Below, one piece after another: positions 9,216-18,595 of a stretch of DNA of 64,000 nt (its first letter is position 1; the number at the start of each line of letters is the position of its first letter). This stretch comes from JADLHS01 sp039806955 (lineage in GTDB: Bacteria > Verrucomicrobiota > Verrucomicrobiia > Limisphaerales > JADLHS01): assembly GCA_039806955.1 (NCBI GenBank), contig JBDHQI010000011.1:54659-118658 (forward strand), read 5' to 3'. The notes beneath the pieces were generated by a model. It searched no databases. It saw only the letters and a list, made by a program, of their open reading frames with translations, and had not been told where the DNA came from. Made by a program: the position numbers and the translations under genes.

Positions 9216-10635
9216 CATTCTGCTGGTCGAGGATGACACGAATATCGCCTCCGGATTACAAAAGGTGATGCGCGCCAACGGCTATGAGGTCACCACCTTG
9301 AGTCGCGGGGACATCGGATTGGAGCAAGCCATTGCGCGATCTTTCGATGTCGTCATCACGGACCTCCGGCTGCCTGGTCTGGATGGTCTCGAACTCGTCC
9401 GCCAGCTACATCAAGCCAAGCCCAAGCTGCCCATCATTCTCATCACGGCGCACGGTTCAACCGAGGTCGCCATCGAAGCCACCAAGTGGGGCGCCTTCGA
9501 CTATGTGCCCAAACCGTTTGAAGTTGAAGAGCTGCTCGATCTGATGGCGAAGGCGCTCGAAAGCAGCCGGCTCATGTCAGAACCCGTGGACATGGGCGAG
9601 GCTGTATCGGGGCGCACGGCCATCATTGGGAACAGCCGGATCATGCAAGGCATTTACAAGGAGATCGGGCGTGTGGCGGCGGCTTCCGTCACTGTCTTGA
9701 TTCGCGGCGACACCGGCACCGGGAAGGAATTGATCGCTCGCGCCATTTACCAGCACAGCAATCGCGCGGACGCTCCTTTCATCGCCATCAACTGCGCGGC
9801 GATTCCCGAAATGCTGCTGGAGAGCGAACTCTTTGGCCACGAACGCGGTTCGTTCACCGGCGCAGACGCACGACGGATTGGTCGTTTTGAACAAGCCAGC
9901 GGCGGCACGATTTTTCTGGATGAAATCGGTGACATGGACGCCAACCTCCAGGCAAAACTGCTGCGCGTGCTGCAAGACAAGGTGATTCAACGCGTGGGCG
10001 GACGCGAAAATATTCCCGTGGACGTGCGAATCATCGCTGCCACGCATCGCGATTTGGAAGCTGCCATTCGTGAACGCCTCTTTCGCGAGGACCTGTTTTA
10101 CCGATTGAGTGTCGTGACGATCAAACTTCCCCCGCTCCAACAGCGTCGGGAAGACATTCCCGACATGGTCCGCTATTTTCTGCGGCGTTACGGACCGGAA
10201 GCTGGAGTAGCCTCGCCTGCCATTGCGTCGGAAGCCATAACCTATCTGCAAAATCAGGATTGGCCGGGCAACGTGCGCGAGCTGGAGAACACCGTTCGCA
10301 AAGCGCTTTTGACTGCGCGCGATTACACCATCAGTCTGGAACACGTCAAAGACGTGCTTACCCAGGCGCGTGAGCCTGCGGCGACCTCGACGCAATCTCA
10401 TGCCGCTTATATCACGGCCTTGATGGATCAGGTTGAACGCGGTGAAGTTCATAACGCCTTCGCCCGGATGTTGGCGGACCTCGAACCTGAACTTTACGCG
10501 CAAGCCATTCGCCGGGCTCGTGGCAACATCACCAAAGCCGCGCAATGGCTGGGGGTGACCCGCCTGAAAGTGCGGGAAAAATTGAAAGAATTTGGATTGC
10601 CCCACCATCGCGAGCACGACACCACCCCGCAGTGA
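9199..10635 (+). CDS. Sigma-54-dependent response regulator (NtrC family)
   Basis: A 478-residue activator with three domains. The receiver (about 1-120) has phosphoacceptor Asp near residue 55 in VVITDLRLPGLDG. The AAA+ domain (about 140-375) has Walker A GDTGTGKE near 170, the sigma-54 contact loop as GSFTGA near 217-222 rather than the usual GAFTGA, Walker B GGTIFLDEIGDM, and the NWPGNVRELEN-like block (DWPGNVRELENTVRKAL). The Fis-type helix-turn-helix (NITKAAQWLGVTRLKVREKL) is near 440-465. It overlaps the upstream kinase by 17 bases, making a coupled two-component pair. Targets should carry -24/-12 promoters; I did not identify one nearby. The Ala-to-Ser change occurs in some natural family members, so activity is plausible. 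Confidence 0.94.
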   Translation: MKDKPNILLVEDDTNIASGLQKVMRANGYEVTTLSRGDIGLEQAIARSFDVVITDLRLPGLDGLELVRQLHQAKPKLPIILITAHGSTEVAIEATKWGAFDYVPKPFEVEELLDLMAKALESSRLMSEPVDMGEAVSGRTAIIGNSRIMQGIYKEIGRVAAASVTVLIRGDTGTGKELIARAIYQHSNRADAPFIAINCAAIPEMLLESELFGHERGSFTGADARRIGRFEQASGGTIFLDEIGDMDANLQAKLLRVLQDKVIQRVGGRENIPVDVRIIAATHRDLEAAIRERLFREDLFYRLSVVTIKLPPLQQRREDIPDMVRYFLRRYGPEAGVASPAIASEAITYLQNQDWPGNVRELENTVRKALLTARDYTISLEHVKDVLTQAREPAATSTQSHAAYITALMDQVERGEVHNAFARMLADLEPELYAQAIRRARGNITKAAQWLGVTRLKVREKLKEFGLPHHREHDTTPQ

Positions 10636-10840
10636 TCGAATTACAGCCGACCGGAAAACTCCGTTCCGCCCGGCGCAGCCCGGTTTTACCACGTTGATTT
10701 CAGATGAAGTAACGCTTCGCTTCCGGCCGGACGTCCGCCCTTTTCCTTTGCCATTCATTTCCTCGCTTCTTCGCAGAGATTGCCTGGCATTCCGTCGGTG
10801 GCTGCGGCCGAGGACGGTCGCACACTCCGTTGATAGCAGT

Positions 10841-13207
10841 TTAAGGTCGTAGGACGGCGCGATAAAAACGCTGGTCATTGGGGGACGCATCTTGAAATTC
10901 CCAAGCGTCGGCGTCGCCCTGACCGCGTGTGCGTTCCGTCCATTCATGGAGATCCGTTGAACTCTCCACAACAAAGCGCAAACCGGTCACGCCGTTGGCG
11001 CGGATTCGCCATGCCTCATTTTCAATGGATTCCGGGACCGATAATCGCATGGCAGGGTGCGCCACCCAGCGCGCGAGGCTCACCGCAGATTTATTGCCTG
11101 CGGCGGGAAAGAGGCCGCCCACCCACAACGCGTTTTCCTGCCATGCCATAGTTCGCACTCTTGGTACGGGAGTAGCGACCTCCCAACCGCGTAGCCCGGA
11201 GCCCAGTCGCGTCCAGTTCGTCCCATCAAACCGCGCCAGCGCCGGAATGTTTTGCCCGCCGGCACTGGTAAAAAATCCGCCCACGTAAAGTTGTCCCTCG
11301 CGCATCGTCATGGTCATGATTGCCGTGGCGGAAGCCAGCACGCCATCGTGCGGCGGAGTGCCAACGGGATGCCATTGAGTGCCATCCCAGCGCGCCAGAT
11401 TATTGACCGCCACTCCACCCGCCGTTGCGAAGCGTCCACCGGCAAACACGTTTGTCCCGTCCACGACGATGGCTTGCACCGTGGCGCCGGTCGCACCGTC
11501 CAGCCCGCCACCCAAGGTTTCCCATTGACCATTTTTCCAAACGGCAATGCGATTCGCCGCCAACGTACCGATACGAGTGAAGCCACCACCCGCGTAAAGA
11601 TTACCTTCCGCCCAAGTAAGTGCCGTGATTCCGTTGTTCACCTGATCCGCCAATGTACTCCATTGATTGCCATCCCACCGTTTCACCGTCCGACCGTTGA
11701 CTTGGAAATCGGCAAGCGATTCCCCGATGAAGAGGTTCCTTCCGTCGCTGACCATGGCGCCGATGGGGCCGTTCGTGACGTTGCCGACCGGTTGCCACTG
11801 GTCGCCATCCCAGCGAGCAAGATTGTGAATGGTGGCGTTATTCATGAACGCGCCTCCGGCAAACAACTGACCGTTTTGGACCACCAGACTCCAAATGACG
11901 GGAGCTCCGCCGACATTCGTAAAGTCATCGCCTAATTTCGTCCAGGCATTGGATTTCAATTGCCAGACGGCGCGACCACTCGTCCCATTCGGTTCGGAAT
12001 AAACTCCCCCGACGAACAGCGAATCTTTGTCGGTAGCCATCGAGAAAATGCTCAGAAAACCATCCGTCAGCGCGAGACTGTTGTTGACCACCAACGGCTT
12101 CCACTGCGTGTCGGTCCACTCCGCGACGTGTCCGGCCCGTTGTCCCTGAACCGAGAAGAAATAGCCCACCGCGAACAACCGCCCATCATCCGCAAGGCAT
12201 AATTCGTTCGGATTTTCAGCCGCCGGCCAGGTATCCGCGCCGAGGGATTGCCAGGCTGAACCATTCCAACGCGCCACATTATTTATCGTGGTGCTTCCAC
12301 TCTGCTTCAAACTGCCCACGGCATACAAACCATTGCGCGTGGAGAGCAGGCGGTCTGGTGCTTGATCGAATCCGGCGCCCACCGGCCACCAATTTTCCCC
12401 GTCCCAACGCGCGAGATTGTTGGCGGCAATTCCGCCGATATTGGTGAACGAACCACTTCCGTAAAGTCCTCCGGCGTGGATGGCGAGCGTGCGAAAGGTT
12501 TGATTGGTCAGCCCAGGTAAAAGCTGCCAGGTTGCGCCATTCCAATACGCATTATACGGAATTGCCGTATCCGCAATGACGTTGAAGTCACCGGAAACAT
12601 ACACCGTCTCACCGCGCACGGCGATGCACCCAATTCCCTCCGTCCTGCTAATCCGGCTGTCGTACGTTTCCCAGACGTTTCCATTCCAACGGGCGACACC
12701 GTAATAGTTGGTGTCGCCAGCCAACTGCAGGTTGCCCGCGGCAAACAAATTGCCGTTCTGAACCAGAAGCCGACGAACCCGCGCGGCGGCAATACCAGGC
12801 AACGCGCTCCAGTTTGTGCCGTTCCAACGGGCCAGACCGGGCAGCCAGTCATCGCCCGAACGCACGAAATTTCCACCGGCATAAAGTTCATGCTCCCAGA
12901 CGGCCAAAGACGTGACTGTCCAGCCGATGGCATTGGTGGCGGACAATCCTTCACCCACCGGCCACCAATTGGTGCCGTCCCAGCGGGCCACGCCGGGGGC
13001 AAAGTTTGCGCCTGCACCCTGAAAAGCTCCGCCGACAAACAGTTCGCCGTCGTGCCATACCGCCGCCAGCGCACCTCCATCCAAAGCCGGTCGGCCAAAG
13101 CGAAAGTCCCAACGCGCATCGTCCACGTGGTTCGCCCAAACTGCGCTGGCAAGGCAGCCGATCAGCGCGGTTGGAAGCCAAGAATTCATCAATCGAGATT
13201 GTAACAT
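10841..13207 (-). CDS. Secreted beta-propeller-like repeat protein
   Basis: A 788-residue exported protein built mostly from about a dozen degenerate repeats of 50-65 residues. The recurring core is roughly LARWDGTNWxPVGxGL, then a stretch ending LYAGGxFTxxGG; these resemble kelch/propeller-style blades. The N-terminus (NSWLPTALIGCLASAVWA) is a signal peptide. I start at the ATG at 13205-13207 because the signal peptide follows directly; the frame continues 64 codons further upstream, but that part looks non-coding. The last 70 residues form a separate module with FVVESSTDLHEWTERTRG and end in FYRAVLRP, shared with other secreted proteins here. No catalytic residues are recognisable; carbohydrate or surface binding is only a guess. 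Confidence 0.8.
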   Translation of the reverse strand: MLQSRLMNSWLPTALIGCLASAVWANHVDDARWDFRFGRPALDGGALAAVWHDGELFVGGAFQGAGANFAPGVARWDGTNWWPVGEGLSATNAIGWTVTSLAVWEHELYAGGNFVRSGDDWLPGLARWNGTNWSALPGIAAARVRRLLVQNGNLFAAGNLQLAGDTNYYGVARWNGNVWETYDSRISRTEGIGCIAVRGETVYVSGDFNVIADTAIPYNAYWNGATWQLLPGLTNQTFRTLAIHAGGLYGSGSFTNIGGIAANNLARWDGENWWPVGAGFDQAPDRLLSTRNGLYAVGSLKQSGSTTINNVARWNGSAWQSLGADTWPAAENPNELCLADDGRLFAVGYFFSVQGQRAGHVAEWTDTQWKPLVVNNSLALTDGFLSIFSMATDKDSLFVGGVYSEPNGTSGRAVWQLKSNAWTKLGDDFTNVGGAPVIWSLVVQNGQLFAGGAFMNNATIHNLARWDGDQWQPVGNVTNGPIGAMVSDGRNLFIGESLADFQVNGRTVKRWDGNQWSTLADQVNNGITALTWAEGNLYAGGGFTRIGTLAANRIAVWKNGQWETLGGGLDGATGATVQAIVVDGTNVFAGGRFATAGGVAVNNLARWDGTQWHPVGTPPHDGVLASATAIMTMTMREGQLYVGGFFTSAGGQNIPALARFDGTNWTRLGSGLRGWEVATPVPRVRTMAWQENALWVGGLFPAAGNKSAVSLARWVAHPAMRLSVPESIENEAWRIRANGVTGLRFVVESSTDLHEWTERTRGQGDADAWEFQDASPNDQRFYRAVLRP

Positions 13208-13436
13208 GAAGGTAGTTTGCGTCAACGGATCGGGTGGGGGATCGGCGGGCGCTGCTGTGTCAAATGGGACGACCTTTGATCGTTGTTGTCTGATTGGAGA
13301 CTGAAGCGCCTTAAGTCCGGCGCAAACCGCCCGTTTGACGGCCCACCTCAATCCGCCTGATTCGTCCACGTTCTTCGCTTCCAGCCCGAAAGGTTGCACT
13401 GATTATCAGGCGCTGGCGGTTTGACGCAATCGCATC

Positions 13437-14183
13437 TTATTCCGGGAGTCGGGCAACCCAAGCGCAACCGCGACGGATGAGTTGGGGCACGATCGAGTTG
13501 GTGAGTGCTTTCACGTCGTGGCCGAGCGTAGTCATAAACACGCGGCCCTGACCGTATTCATGGACCAAGGCTATCGGATGGTTTTTACCGTCCACTTTCG
13601 ATTTCGCTTCGGCAAGGACGTGGATCGGCGCAGTACCGGTCAGGCAAGTGTAAAGCTCGTCATCCGTTTCAAAGTCGCTTAATCCGCGCGTGAGGGGATG
13701 CTTCCCATCCACCAGGCGTACGGTGAACAGACCCCGCGGATCGTGCTGCGGTTTGCCCGGTCCGGCGCCGTGCCAGACGCGCCCCAAAATATTTTGAAAT
13801 TCGGGCCACTCGCCATGCCACGCGCCGCAACTGAAGTGGACGCTCATTAATCCGCCGCCACGTTCCACATGGCGCCGCAGATTCTCTCGCGCGGCCACGC
13901 CGGGGCCGGGCACTTCCCAATTCTGAAAATTCAACAGCACGACGGCATAGTTGGTGAGCGCCGCGGAATCCAGGAAGTGCGGGTCTTCCACGATGCGCAC
14001 GTCGAGGCGTGGATCGGTTGCCAAAATTTGTTTCAACCCGGGGCTGGTTTCACGCCATTGGTGACCTGGATAGTCCACACCCGTGACAATCAGGACGCGC
14101 GCTTGATCCGCGGCCGGGTTTGAAATCGGCGTCATCACGACGAGGAATAAAACCAACCGAGTCAGCGGAAATGGCCGGGTCAT
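13437..14183 (-). CDS. ThuA-domain protein, exported
   Basis: A 248-residue protein with a signal peptide (LTRLVLFLVVMTPISNPAA) followed by a ThuA domain, a class I glutamine-amidotransferase-like fold found in trehalose/sugar utilisation loci. Visible family features are RVLIVTGVDYPGHQWRET, the RRHVERGGGLMSVHFSCGAW block, WHGEWPEF, and the C-terminal HEYGQGRVFMTTLGHD. The start at 14181-14183 is supported by a GAGGG ribosome binding site five bases upstream; the frame extends further but without support. It begins 7 bases after the stop of the Gfo/Idh/MocA gene, so the two form an operon. ThuA domains next to such oxidoreductases are frequent in Verrucomicrobiota and Planctomycetota and are linked to sugar metabolism; the reaction is not established. 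Confidence 0.88.
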   Translation of the reverse strand: MTRPFPLTRLVLFLVVMTPISNPAADQARVLIVTGVDYPGHQWRETSPGLKQILATDPRLDVRIVEDPHFLDSAALTNYAVVLLNFQNWEVPGPGVAARENLRRHVERGGGLMSVHFSCGAWHGEWPEFQNILGRVWHGAGPGKPQHDPRGLFTVRLVDGKHPLTRGLSDFETDDELYTCLTGTAPIHVLAEAKSKVDGKNHPIALVHEYGQGRVFMTTLGHDVKALTNSIVPQLIRRGCAWVARLPE

Positions 14184-14190
14184 GTCGCCC

Positions 14191-15513
14191 TCAAAGCAGT
14201 TGCGTTTGCCCTGGAATATAAACTGGATACGAACCATCGGGGTCGGGCTGCACCGGTGGGGCCATGCCGTCGCGGCAATCCTCCGGTTTGGGCGCGTAAG
14301 CAAAATCCGACGCGTTGATTTCCTCCCAGGTCACCTGTTTACCCGTGTAACAGGAAATCTGGCCCATGATGGTGGTCAAGGTGCTGCGCACCATGTAATC
14401 GCCGTTGTTGATGGGTTGACCGGAACGAATGGCGGCAAAGAGGTGATCGTGCTCCACCTGATACGGATCGCACTGTCCCTGCCAGCGCCAGTTTTTTTCG
14501 CCCCAGATCCGACAGTTTGTCAGTGACGCTTTACCTTTCGAGCCAAGCACCAGGCTCGATGATTCATCGTAACAACCGGTGGTGGTGCGGCAGAACGCAT
14601 AAATGCGCACCCCGCTTTCCAGTTCGTAAATCACCGAGTGATGGTCAAAGACGTTGCCATACTTGCCTTCGGTCATGGATGAGCGTCCGCCCAGTCCGTG
14701 GCATTGGAGCGGGACTTGTTCGCGCAACACCCAGCGCGCGCGGTCGAGATTGTGAACGAGTGATTGCGGGACGTCGTCACCCGATAACCAGGTAAAGTGG
14801 TATTGCGCGCGGCATTGCCATTCGAGTTCGGTAAGCTCCGGGTGGCGTTCGATGATGCCGTAGGGGGCGCGCAGGAAATTTTCCTCGATGGCAATCACCT
14901 CGCCGATCTCGCCGTCGTGGATGCGTTGCACGGTTTCCGCGTAGCCCGCGTGATAACGACTCTGCAAACCGGAGACGAGGCAGAGTTGCTTTTCCCGCGC
15001 GTGATCGCATGCTTGCTGCAGTTGCTTGATACCGTATGGATCAATGCCGTGTGGTTTCTCGACGAAAACATGCCTGCCTGCGGCGGTGGCGGCCCGGGCG
15101 TGCAACGGATGAAACTTCGCCGCGTTGGCGATCAACACCACGTCCGCAGCGGCGATGACGTGTTGGTAGCTGTCAAATCCGGTGAAACAATGATCGTCTC
15201 GCACCTGTACCTGATCCGCTTTGCCGTCTTTGCTCAGTTCGGCGGTAATGGCCTGCCGCGCGTGATGGATTCGATCCAGGAAAACATCCCCCATTGCCAC
15301 CAATCGGGCGCCGGGATCGGCGCGCAACGCTTGAAAGCCGGCGCCGCTGTTGCGACCACCACAACCAATCAAGCCGACTTTGAGTATGTCGCTGCCCGCC
15401 GCATGCGCAAAGCGGGCGATGTCCAATCCCGCCAGCGTTGTGGCCGCGGCGGCGGTGGTGGTGGATTGGAGAAACTTGCGCCGGGTCAAATGCGGCTGGT
15501 CTTGGTTTGGCAT
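14191..15513 (-). CDS. Gfo/Idh/MocA-family oxidoreductase with Tat signal
   Basis: A 440-residue protein with a twin-arginine signal (TRRKFLQSTTTAAAATTLAG), so it is probably exported folded with its nicotinamide cofactor. The Rossmann start is LKVGLIGCGGRNSGAG (about residues 44-59), and the family EKP motif appears as VFVEKPHGIDPYG. A C-terminal alpha/beta domain follows, including HHSVIYELESGVRIYAFCR. These enzymes oxidise or epimerise sugars and inositols, or act as glycosidase-like oxidoreductases; substrate cannot be assigned. It is upstream of the ThuA gene and divergent from the LeuC-type gene, with 151 bases between starts that should hold both promoters. Confidence 0.92.
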   Translation of the reverse strand: MPNQDQPHLTRRKFLQSTTTAAAATTLAGLDIARFAHAAGSDILKVGLIGCGGRNSGAGFQALRADPGARLVAMGDVFLDRIHHARQAITAELSKDGKADQVQVRDDHCFTGFDSYQHVIAAADVVLIANAAKFHPLHARAATAAGRHVFVEKPHGIDPYGIKQLQQACDHAREKQLCLVSGLQSRYHAGYAETVQRIHDGEIGEVIAIEENFLRAPYGIIERHPELTELEWQCRAQYHFTWLSGDDVPQSLVHNLDRARWVLREQVPLQCHGLGGRSSMTEGKYGNVFDHHSVIYELESGVRIYAFCRTTTGCYDESSSLVLGSKGKASLTNCRIWGEKNWRWQGQCDPYQVEHDHLFAAIRSGQPINNGDYMVRSTLTTIMGQISCYTGKQVTWEEINASDFAYAPKPEDCRDGMAPPVQPDPDGSYPVYIPGQTQLL

Positions 15514-15664
15514 AATATCACGATATCCGGGGTTCAGGTTGGCCGATGGTTGCTGATGGGATTGGTTTGCGCAAGTCGCGAAAACCGTCGTGAAACCGGC
15601 CGTTTCCGAGTTTGCGGGCTTCCAGGTTGAAGTCGAGAGCGGAGTCCGCTAGGCTGGAAAGGTT

Positions 15665-17038
15665 ATGACGTTGACAGAAAAGCTCCTCGCCCGCGCCGCC
15701 GGAAAAGCTTCCGTGCAGGCCGGTGATAATGTTTGGGTAAAGGCCGACGTGCTGATGACGCACGATGTTTGCGGGCCGGGGACGATTGGCGTGTTCAAAC
15801 GCGAGTTCGGCAAGAATGCGAAAGTCTGGGATAAAAACCGCGTGGTGATCATTCCCGACCACTACATTTTTACAACCGATCAGCGCTCTAACCGCAACGT
15901 GGACATCCTGCGCGAGTTCGTCAATGAACAAGGGCTGCCGTATTTTTATGACGTGATTGATGACCCGCACGGCACCTGGCATTTTGATGCGTCGAAGGAC
16001 GTGCAGAAACGCCAGTACGGATCCAACTACGCGGGGGTATGTCACGCGGCCTTGCCGGCCAAAGGGCACACCCGCCCGGGTGAAGTGTTGTTCGGCACGG
16101 ATTCGCATACCTGCATGGCGGGTGCGTTCAACGAATTTGCCACTGGCATCGGCAACACCGACGCCGGGTTTGTAATGGGCACGGGCAAATTGCTGCTCAA
16201 GGTGCCCGAGACGATGCATTTCCAGCTCGAGGGCAAGCTGCAGCCGGGCGTGATGGCCAAGGACCTGATCCTGCATTGCATCGGCGAAATTGGCTTCGAT
16301 GGCGCCACCTATCGCGCCATGCAATTCGACGGGCCCGGCGTCGCCTCGCTGTCCATGGACGACCGCATGACGATGGCCAACATGGCGATTGAAGCCGGCG
16401 GCAAGAACGGGATCTTTCCGTTCGATGCGCGCACGGCGGAATACGTGGATGCGCGCGTGAAGCTCAACGGCACGGAATCCCGTTACGAACCGGTGACGCT
16501 GGATCGCGACCAGAAGTTCATCTACGAGCTGGTGGTGGATTTGTCAAAACTCGAACCGCTGGTGGCGTGCCACCCGGATCCGGGCCAGCGCAAAACCGCC
16601 CGCGAGATGAATCACCTGAAGCTCGACCGCGCCTATGTCGGCTCCTGCACGGGTGGCAAGACGAGCGACTTCGTGGAATTCGCCCGGGTGCTGCGCGGGC
16701 ACAAGGTCAAGATTGACACCTTTGGCGTGCCGGCCACACCGCAGATCGTGGATGAATTGCAAATGACCCGCTGGGGCAACGAAACCATCTGGCAGATCCT
16801 GACCAACGCCGGAGTGCGCATGACGGAAAATGCCGGGTGCGCCGCGTGCCTGGGCGGACCGGTGGACACCTTCGGCCGCATCAACAAAGCAGGCGTCAAC
16901 TGCATCAGCACCACCAACCGGAACTTCCCCGGACGCATGGGCAACAAGGAATCGAAGGTGTTTCTGGCCAGCCCGGCCACCGTGGCGGCGAGCGCCATCA
17001 CCGGCGTCGTCACCGATCCGCGGGAGTTTCTGAGCTGA
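15665..17038 (+). CDS. leuC: Aconitase/isopropylmalate-dehydratase family large subunit (LeuC-type)
   Basis: A 457-residue protein of the LeuC length class. The iron-sulfur cluster ligands are visible as GSCTGG (Cys near residue 327) and CAACLGGP (two Cys near 394-397). Substrate-side blocks include FGTDSHTCMAGAFN and TTNRNFPGRMGN. It should bind a 4Fe-4S cluster and isomerise 2-isopropylmalate or a close homologue such as homocitrate. The small subunit (LeuD) is not adjacent; the next features are a terminator and an unrelated cassette, so a partner must be elsewhere. A GGAAAGG ribosome binding site precedes the ATG. Leucine biosynthesis is the likeliest role, but homoaconitase-type use cannot be excluded. 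Confidence 0.85.
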   Translation: MTLTEKLLARAAGKASVQAGDNVWVKADVLMTHDVCGPGTIGVFKREFGKNAKVWDKNRVVIIPDHYIFTTDQRSNRNVDILREFVNEQGLPYFYDVIDDPHGTWHFDASKDVQKRQYGSNYAGVCHAALPAKGHTRPGEVLFGTDSHTCMAGAFNEFATGIGNTDAGFVMGTGKLLLKVPETMHFQLEGKLQPGVMAKDLILHCIGEIGFDGATYRAMQFDGPGVASLSMDDRMTMANMAIEAGGKNGIFPFDARTAEYVDARVKLNGTESRYEPVTLDRDQKFIYELVVDLSKLEPLVACHPDPGQRKTAREMNHLKLDRAYVGSCTGGKTSDFVEFARVLRGHKVKIDTFGVPATPQIVDELQMTRWGNETIWQILTNAGVRMTENAGCAACLGGPVDTFGRINKAGVNCISTTNRNFPGRMGNKESKVFLASPATVAASAITGVVTDPREFLS

Positions 17039-17058
17039 ACCGTCGTCGTAGTTTCAAA

Positions 17059-17090
17059 CCCTCGCGAGCGACATTTCGCGAGGGCTTTTT
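17059..17090 (+). terminator. Intrinsic terminator after the LeuC-type gene
   Basis: Nine-base inverted repeat CCCTCGCGA / TCGCGAGGG with an eight-base loop, followed after one C by TTTTT. It lies 21 bases past the stop codon and separates the dehydratase from the low-GC cassette. Confidence 0.9.
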
Positions 17091-17527
17091 GTTGGTTTAC
17101 TCTATCGTGGCAACGGATTGCTGACAGCGACGCCGTGTAGCCTCAATGAAAGATGACACCGGGGACTAAAAAGGCAGGGAATACGTTGACTTACAATTAA
17201 GGACACCGGAGACGCCCTTTTGCAGCGAACGGTTGCCTATCCGGCCCTTCACACGGTGGCCTTGTGTGGTGGTGAGCTTGTCGCCCGCCGCACCCGCCGA
17301 AGCTTCTTTTCGATTACCCGCTTCAATGCAAATGGATTAAGGGAGGTCCCACTCAGTTCCCTGACCGCCACTCCCAATCGCACCCGTATCCCAAGGTGTA
17401 GTCATATTTCTTCAAAAAGTGCTTGGCACCATCGGGGGGGGGGATACGTATTGTTCATTCAAATCGCACCAACGTAACACGAACCGTGTTTACCAGTAAG
17501 TTTGGTTTTTAGAAAACAGGAGAAGCA
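17091..17527. other. Intergenic region with short direct repeat and poly-G tract
   Basis: A 437-base stretch with no credible gene. It holds two near-identical 12-mers, GACACCGGGGAC at 17155-17166 and GACACCGGAGAC at 17202-17213. Similar GGGGACACC-type words mark ends of some REP-associated elements, but no transposase is present. The ten-G run is listed separately. An AGGAG ribosome binding site for the next gene closes the region. Confidence 0.5.
17423..17454 (+). promoter_or_regulatory. Possible promoter with a ten-G run in the spacer
   Basis: TTGGCA at 17423-17428 resembles a -35 box and TATTGT at 17449-17454 a -10 box. The 20-base spacer contains an uninterrupted run of ten G (17434-17443). 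A spacer of 17 would need seven G. The layout recalls the poly-G spacer of the phase-variable Neisseria porA promoter. The boxes are weak matches and no transcription data are available, so this is a hypothesis; the G run itself is certain. Confidence 0.4.
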
Positions 17528-18595
17528 ATGGGTGTTTTTTATCTTAACGCTATTCGGAATGGGATTTACGCCAGCGGCGTTGCCATCCTCATTTCACAGG
17601 GCTTTTCGCCAATATCTGTCATTGGGCAAAGTGCCAACTCCGAAGAATTGTTGGCTACCAATTCACCCTTTGTGGTCTATCTGCAAAATGCGCCTTGGAT
17701 TAAGGATATGGTTTATGTTGAAAGTCAATTTCATAGAGCCGTTTCTGGCGACAAGCCCGGAAAATCTGATAGAACAACGTGGATCAACGCAACGAATCAC
17801 GCAGCGATTCAACCCAGCGGTCTATTCATTGAAAGGCTTACGGGAAGTCCGTTTGGACCAAAGCGCACCCCAGATCAGCGGCTGGTTCACGGGATTTCCG
17901 ATCATTACGATTGGAATGCAGAGATCGATGAAAACCGGATTGGGAGACTGTCGCTGAGTTCAAAATTACCAAGTGAGGGTGCTTCAGAGAAGAATCTTTC
18001 CACCAGGAACTCAAAGCTGGTAGAAAAGTTAGTCAACCGAATCCGCCATTTTGGGCTGCCCCCGCTTCGCACCAATTCCTTCAGATTGCTAGATCAGAAT
18101 CAATTTGAGGCTGTAACGGATGAAGGCTTTGTGTTGTCGGCGAAAATCCAGGCCTCATCCAATAACAACCCGCTGGCTTTGACCTATATTCTGGAAGAGA
18201 TCACCAACGATGTATTTTCCATAACGTACGGCTACCCTCACGGAGGGACATTGCCCACTTATTTTGAGTACAGGGAAATGCGAAACGGACGCCCCTATGG
18301 TATCCCCACAACAAATCGAATTCTGACGGTTAGTTATGGGATTGATGAGAGTGTTGCCAAGGGATACAGCCCATCCGCCTTCTTTACCAACCTCGCCATT
18401 TTTACCCGCATCCTGATTGAGTCCAACGGCCAACGATTTTTGATAAAAGAGAACGGCCAAGCCAGCTTGATTGATGAATCTCCACCCCCGCCGTTGCCCG
18501 GCAAGGAGAAAAAAGGGAAGGCTTTCACCATTATTATAATTTTTCTGATTGCAGGTGGGCTTGTTGTTTGGAGAGTCCATCAACGCAACCTGTAA
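17528..18595 (+). CDS. Exported, C-terminally anchored protein of unknown function
   Basis: A 355-residue protein I do not recognise. It has a plausible N-terminal signal or anchor (about residues 12-35, rich in Ile/Ala/Ser), a long soluble region without repeats, then a Pro-rich hinge (SPPPPLPGKEKKGK near 318-331) and one C-terminal transmembrane helix (AFTIIIIFLIAGGLVVW) followed by basic residues. The body would thus be outside the cytoplasm, tethered at the C-terminus. The start has a strong AGGAG site six bases upstream, unusual for this window. Base composition is visibly lower in GC than the flanking genes. The stop overlaps the start of the next small ORF (TAATG), so they are coupled. 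It is the first gene of the accessory cassette and lies 74 bases after the possible poly-G promoter. Confidence 0.75.
   Translation: MGVFYLNAIRNGIYASGVAILISQGFSPISVIGQSANSEELLATNSPFVVYLQNAPWIKDMVYVESQFHRAVSGDKPGKSDRTTWINATNHAAIQPSGLFIERLTGSPFGPKRTPDQRLVHGISDHYDWNAEIDENRIGRLSLSSKLPSEGASEKNLSTRNSKLVEKLVNRIRHFGLPPLRTNSFRLLDQNQFEAVTDEGFVLSAKIQASSNNNPLALTYILEEITNDVFSITYGYPHGGTLPTYFEYREMRNGRPYGIPTTNRILTVSYGIDESVAKGYSPSAFFTNLAIFTRILIESNGQRFLIKENGQASLIDESPPPPLPGKEKKGKAFTIIIIFLIAGGLVVWRVHQRNL

Noticed and set aside
9577..10974. 465-codon frame on the minus strand
   Set aside because: It lies antisense to the NtrC-family gene, has no recognisable domain and a composition typical of a shadow frame.
17155..17213. 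Paired GACACCGGGGAC-type words as ends of an insertion element
   Set aside because: Only 47 bases separate them, they are direct rather than inverted, and no transposase is present.
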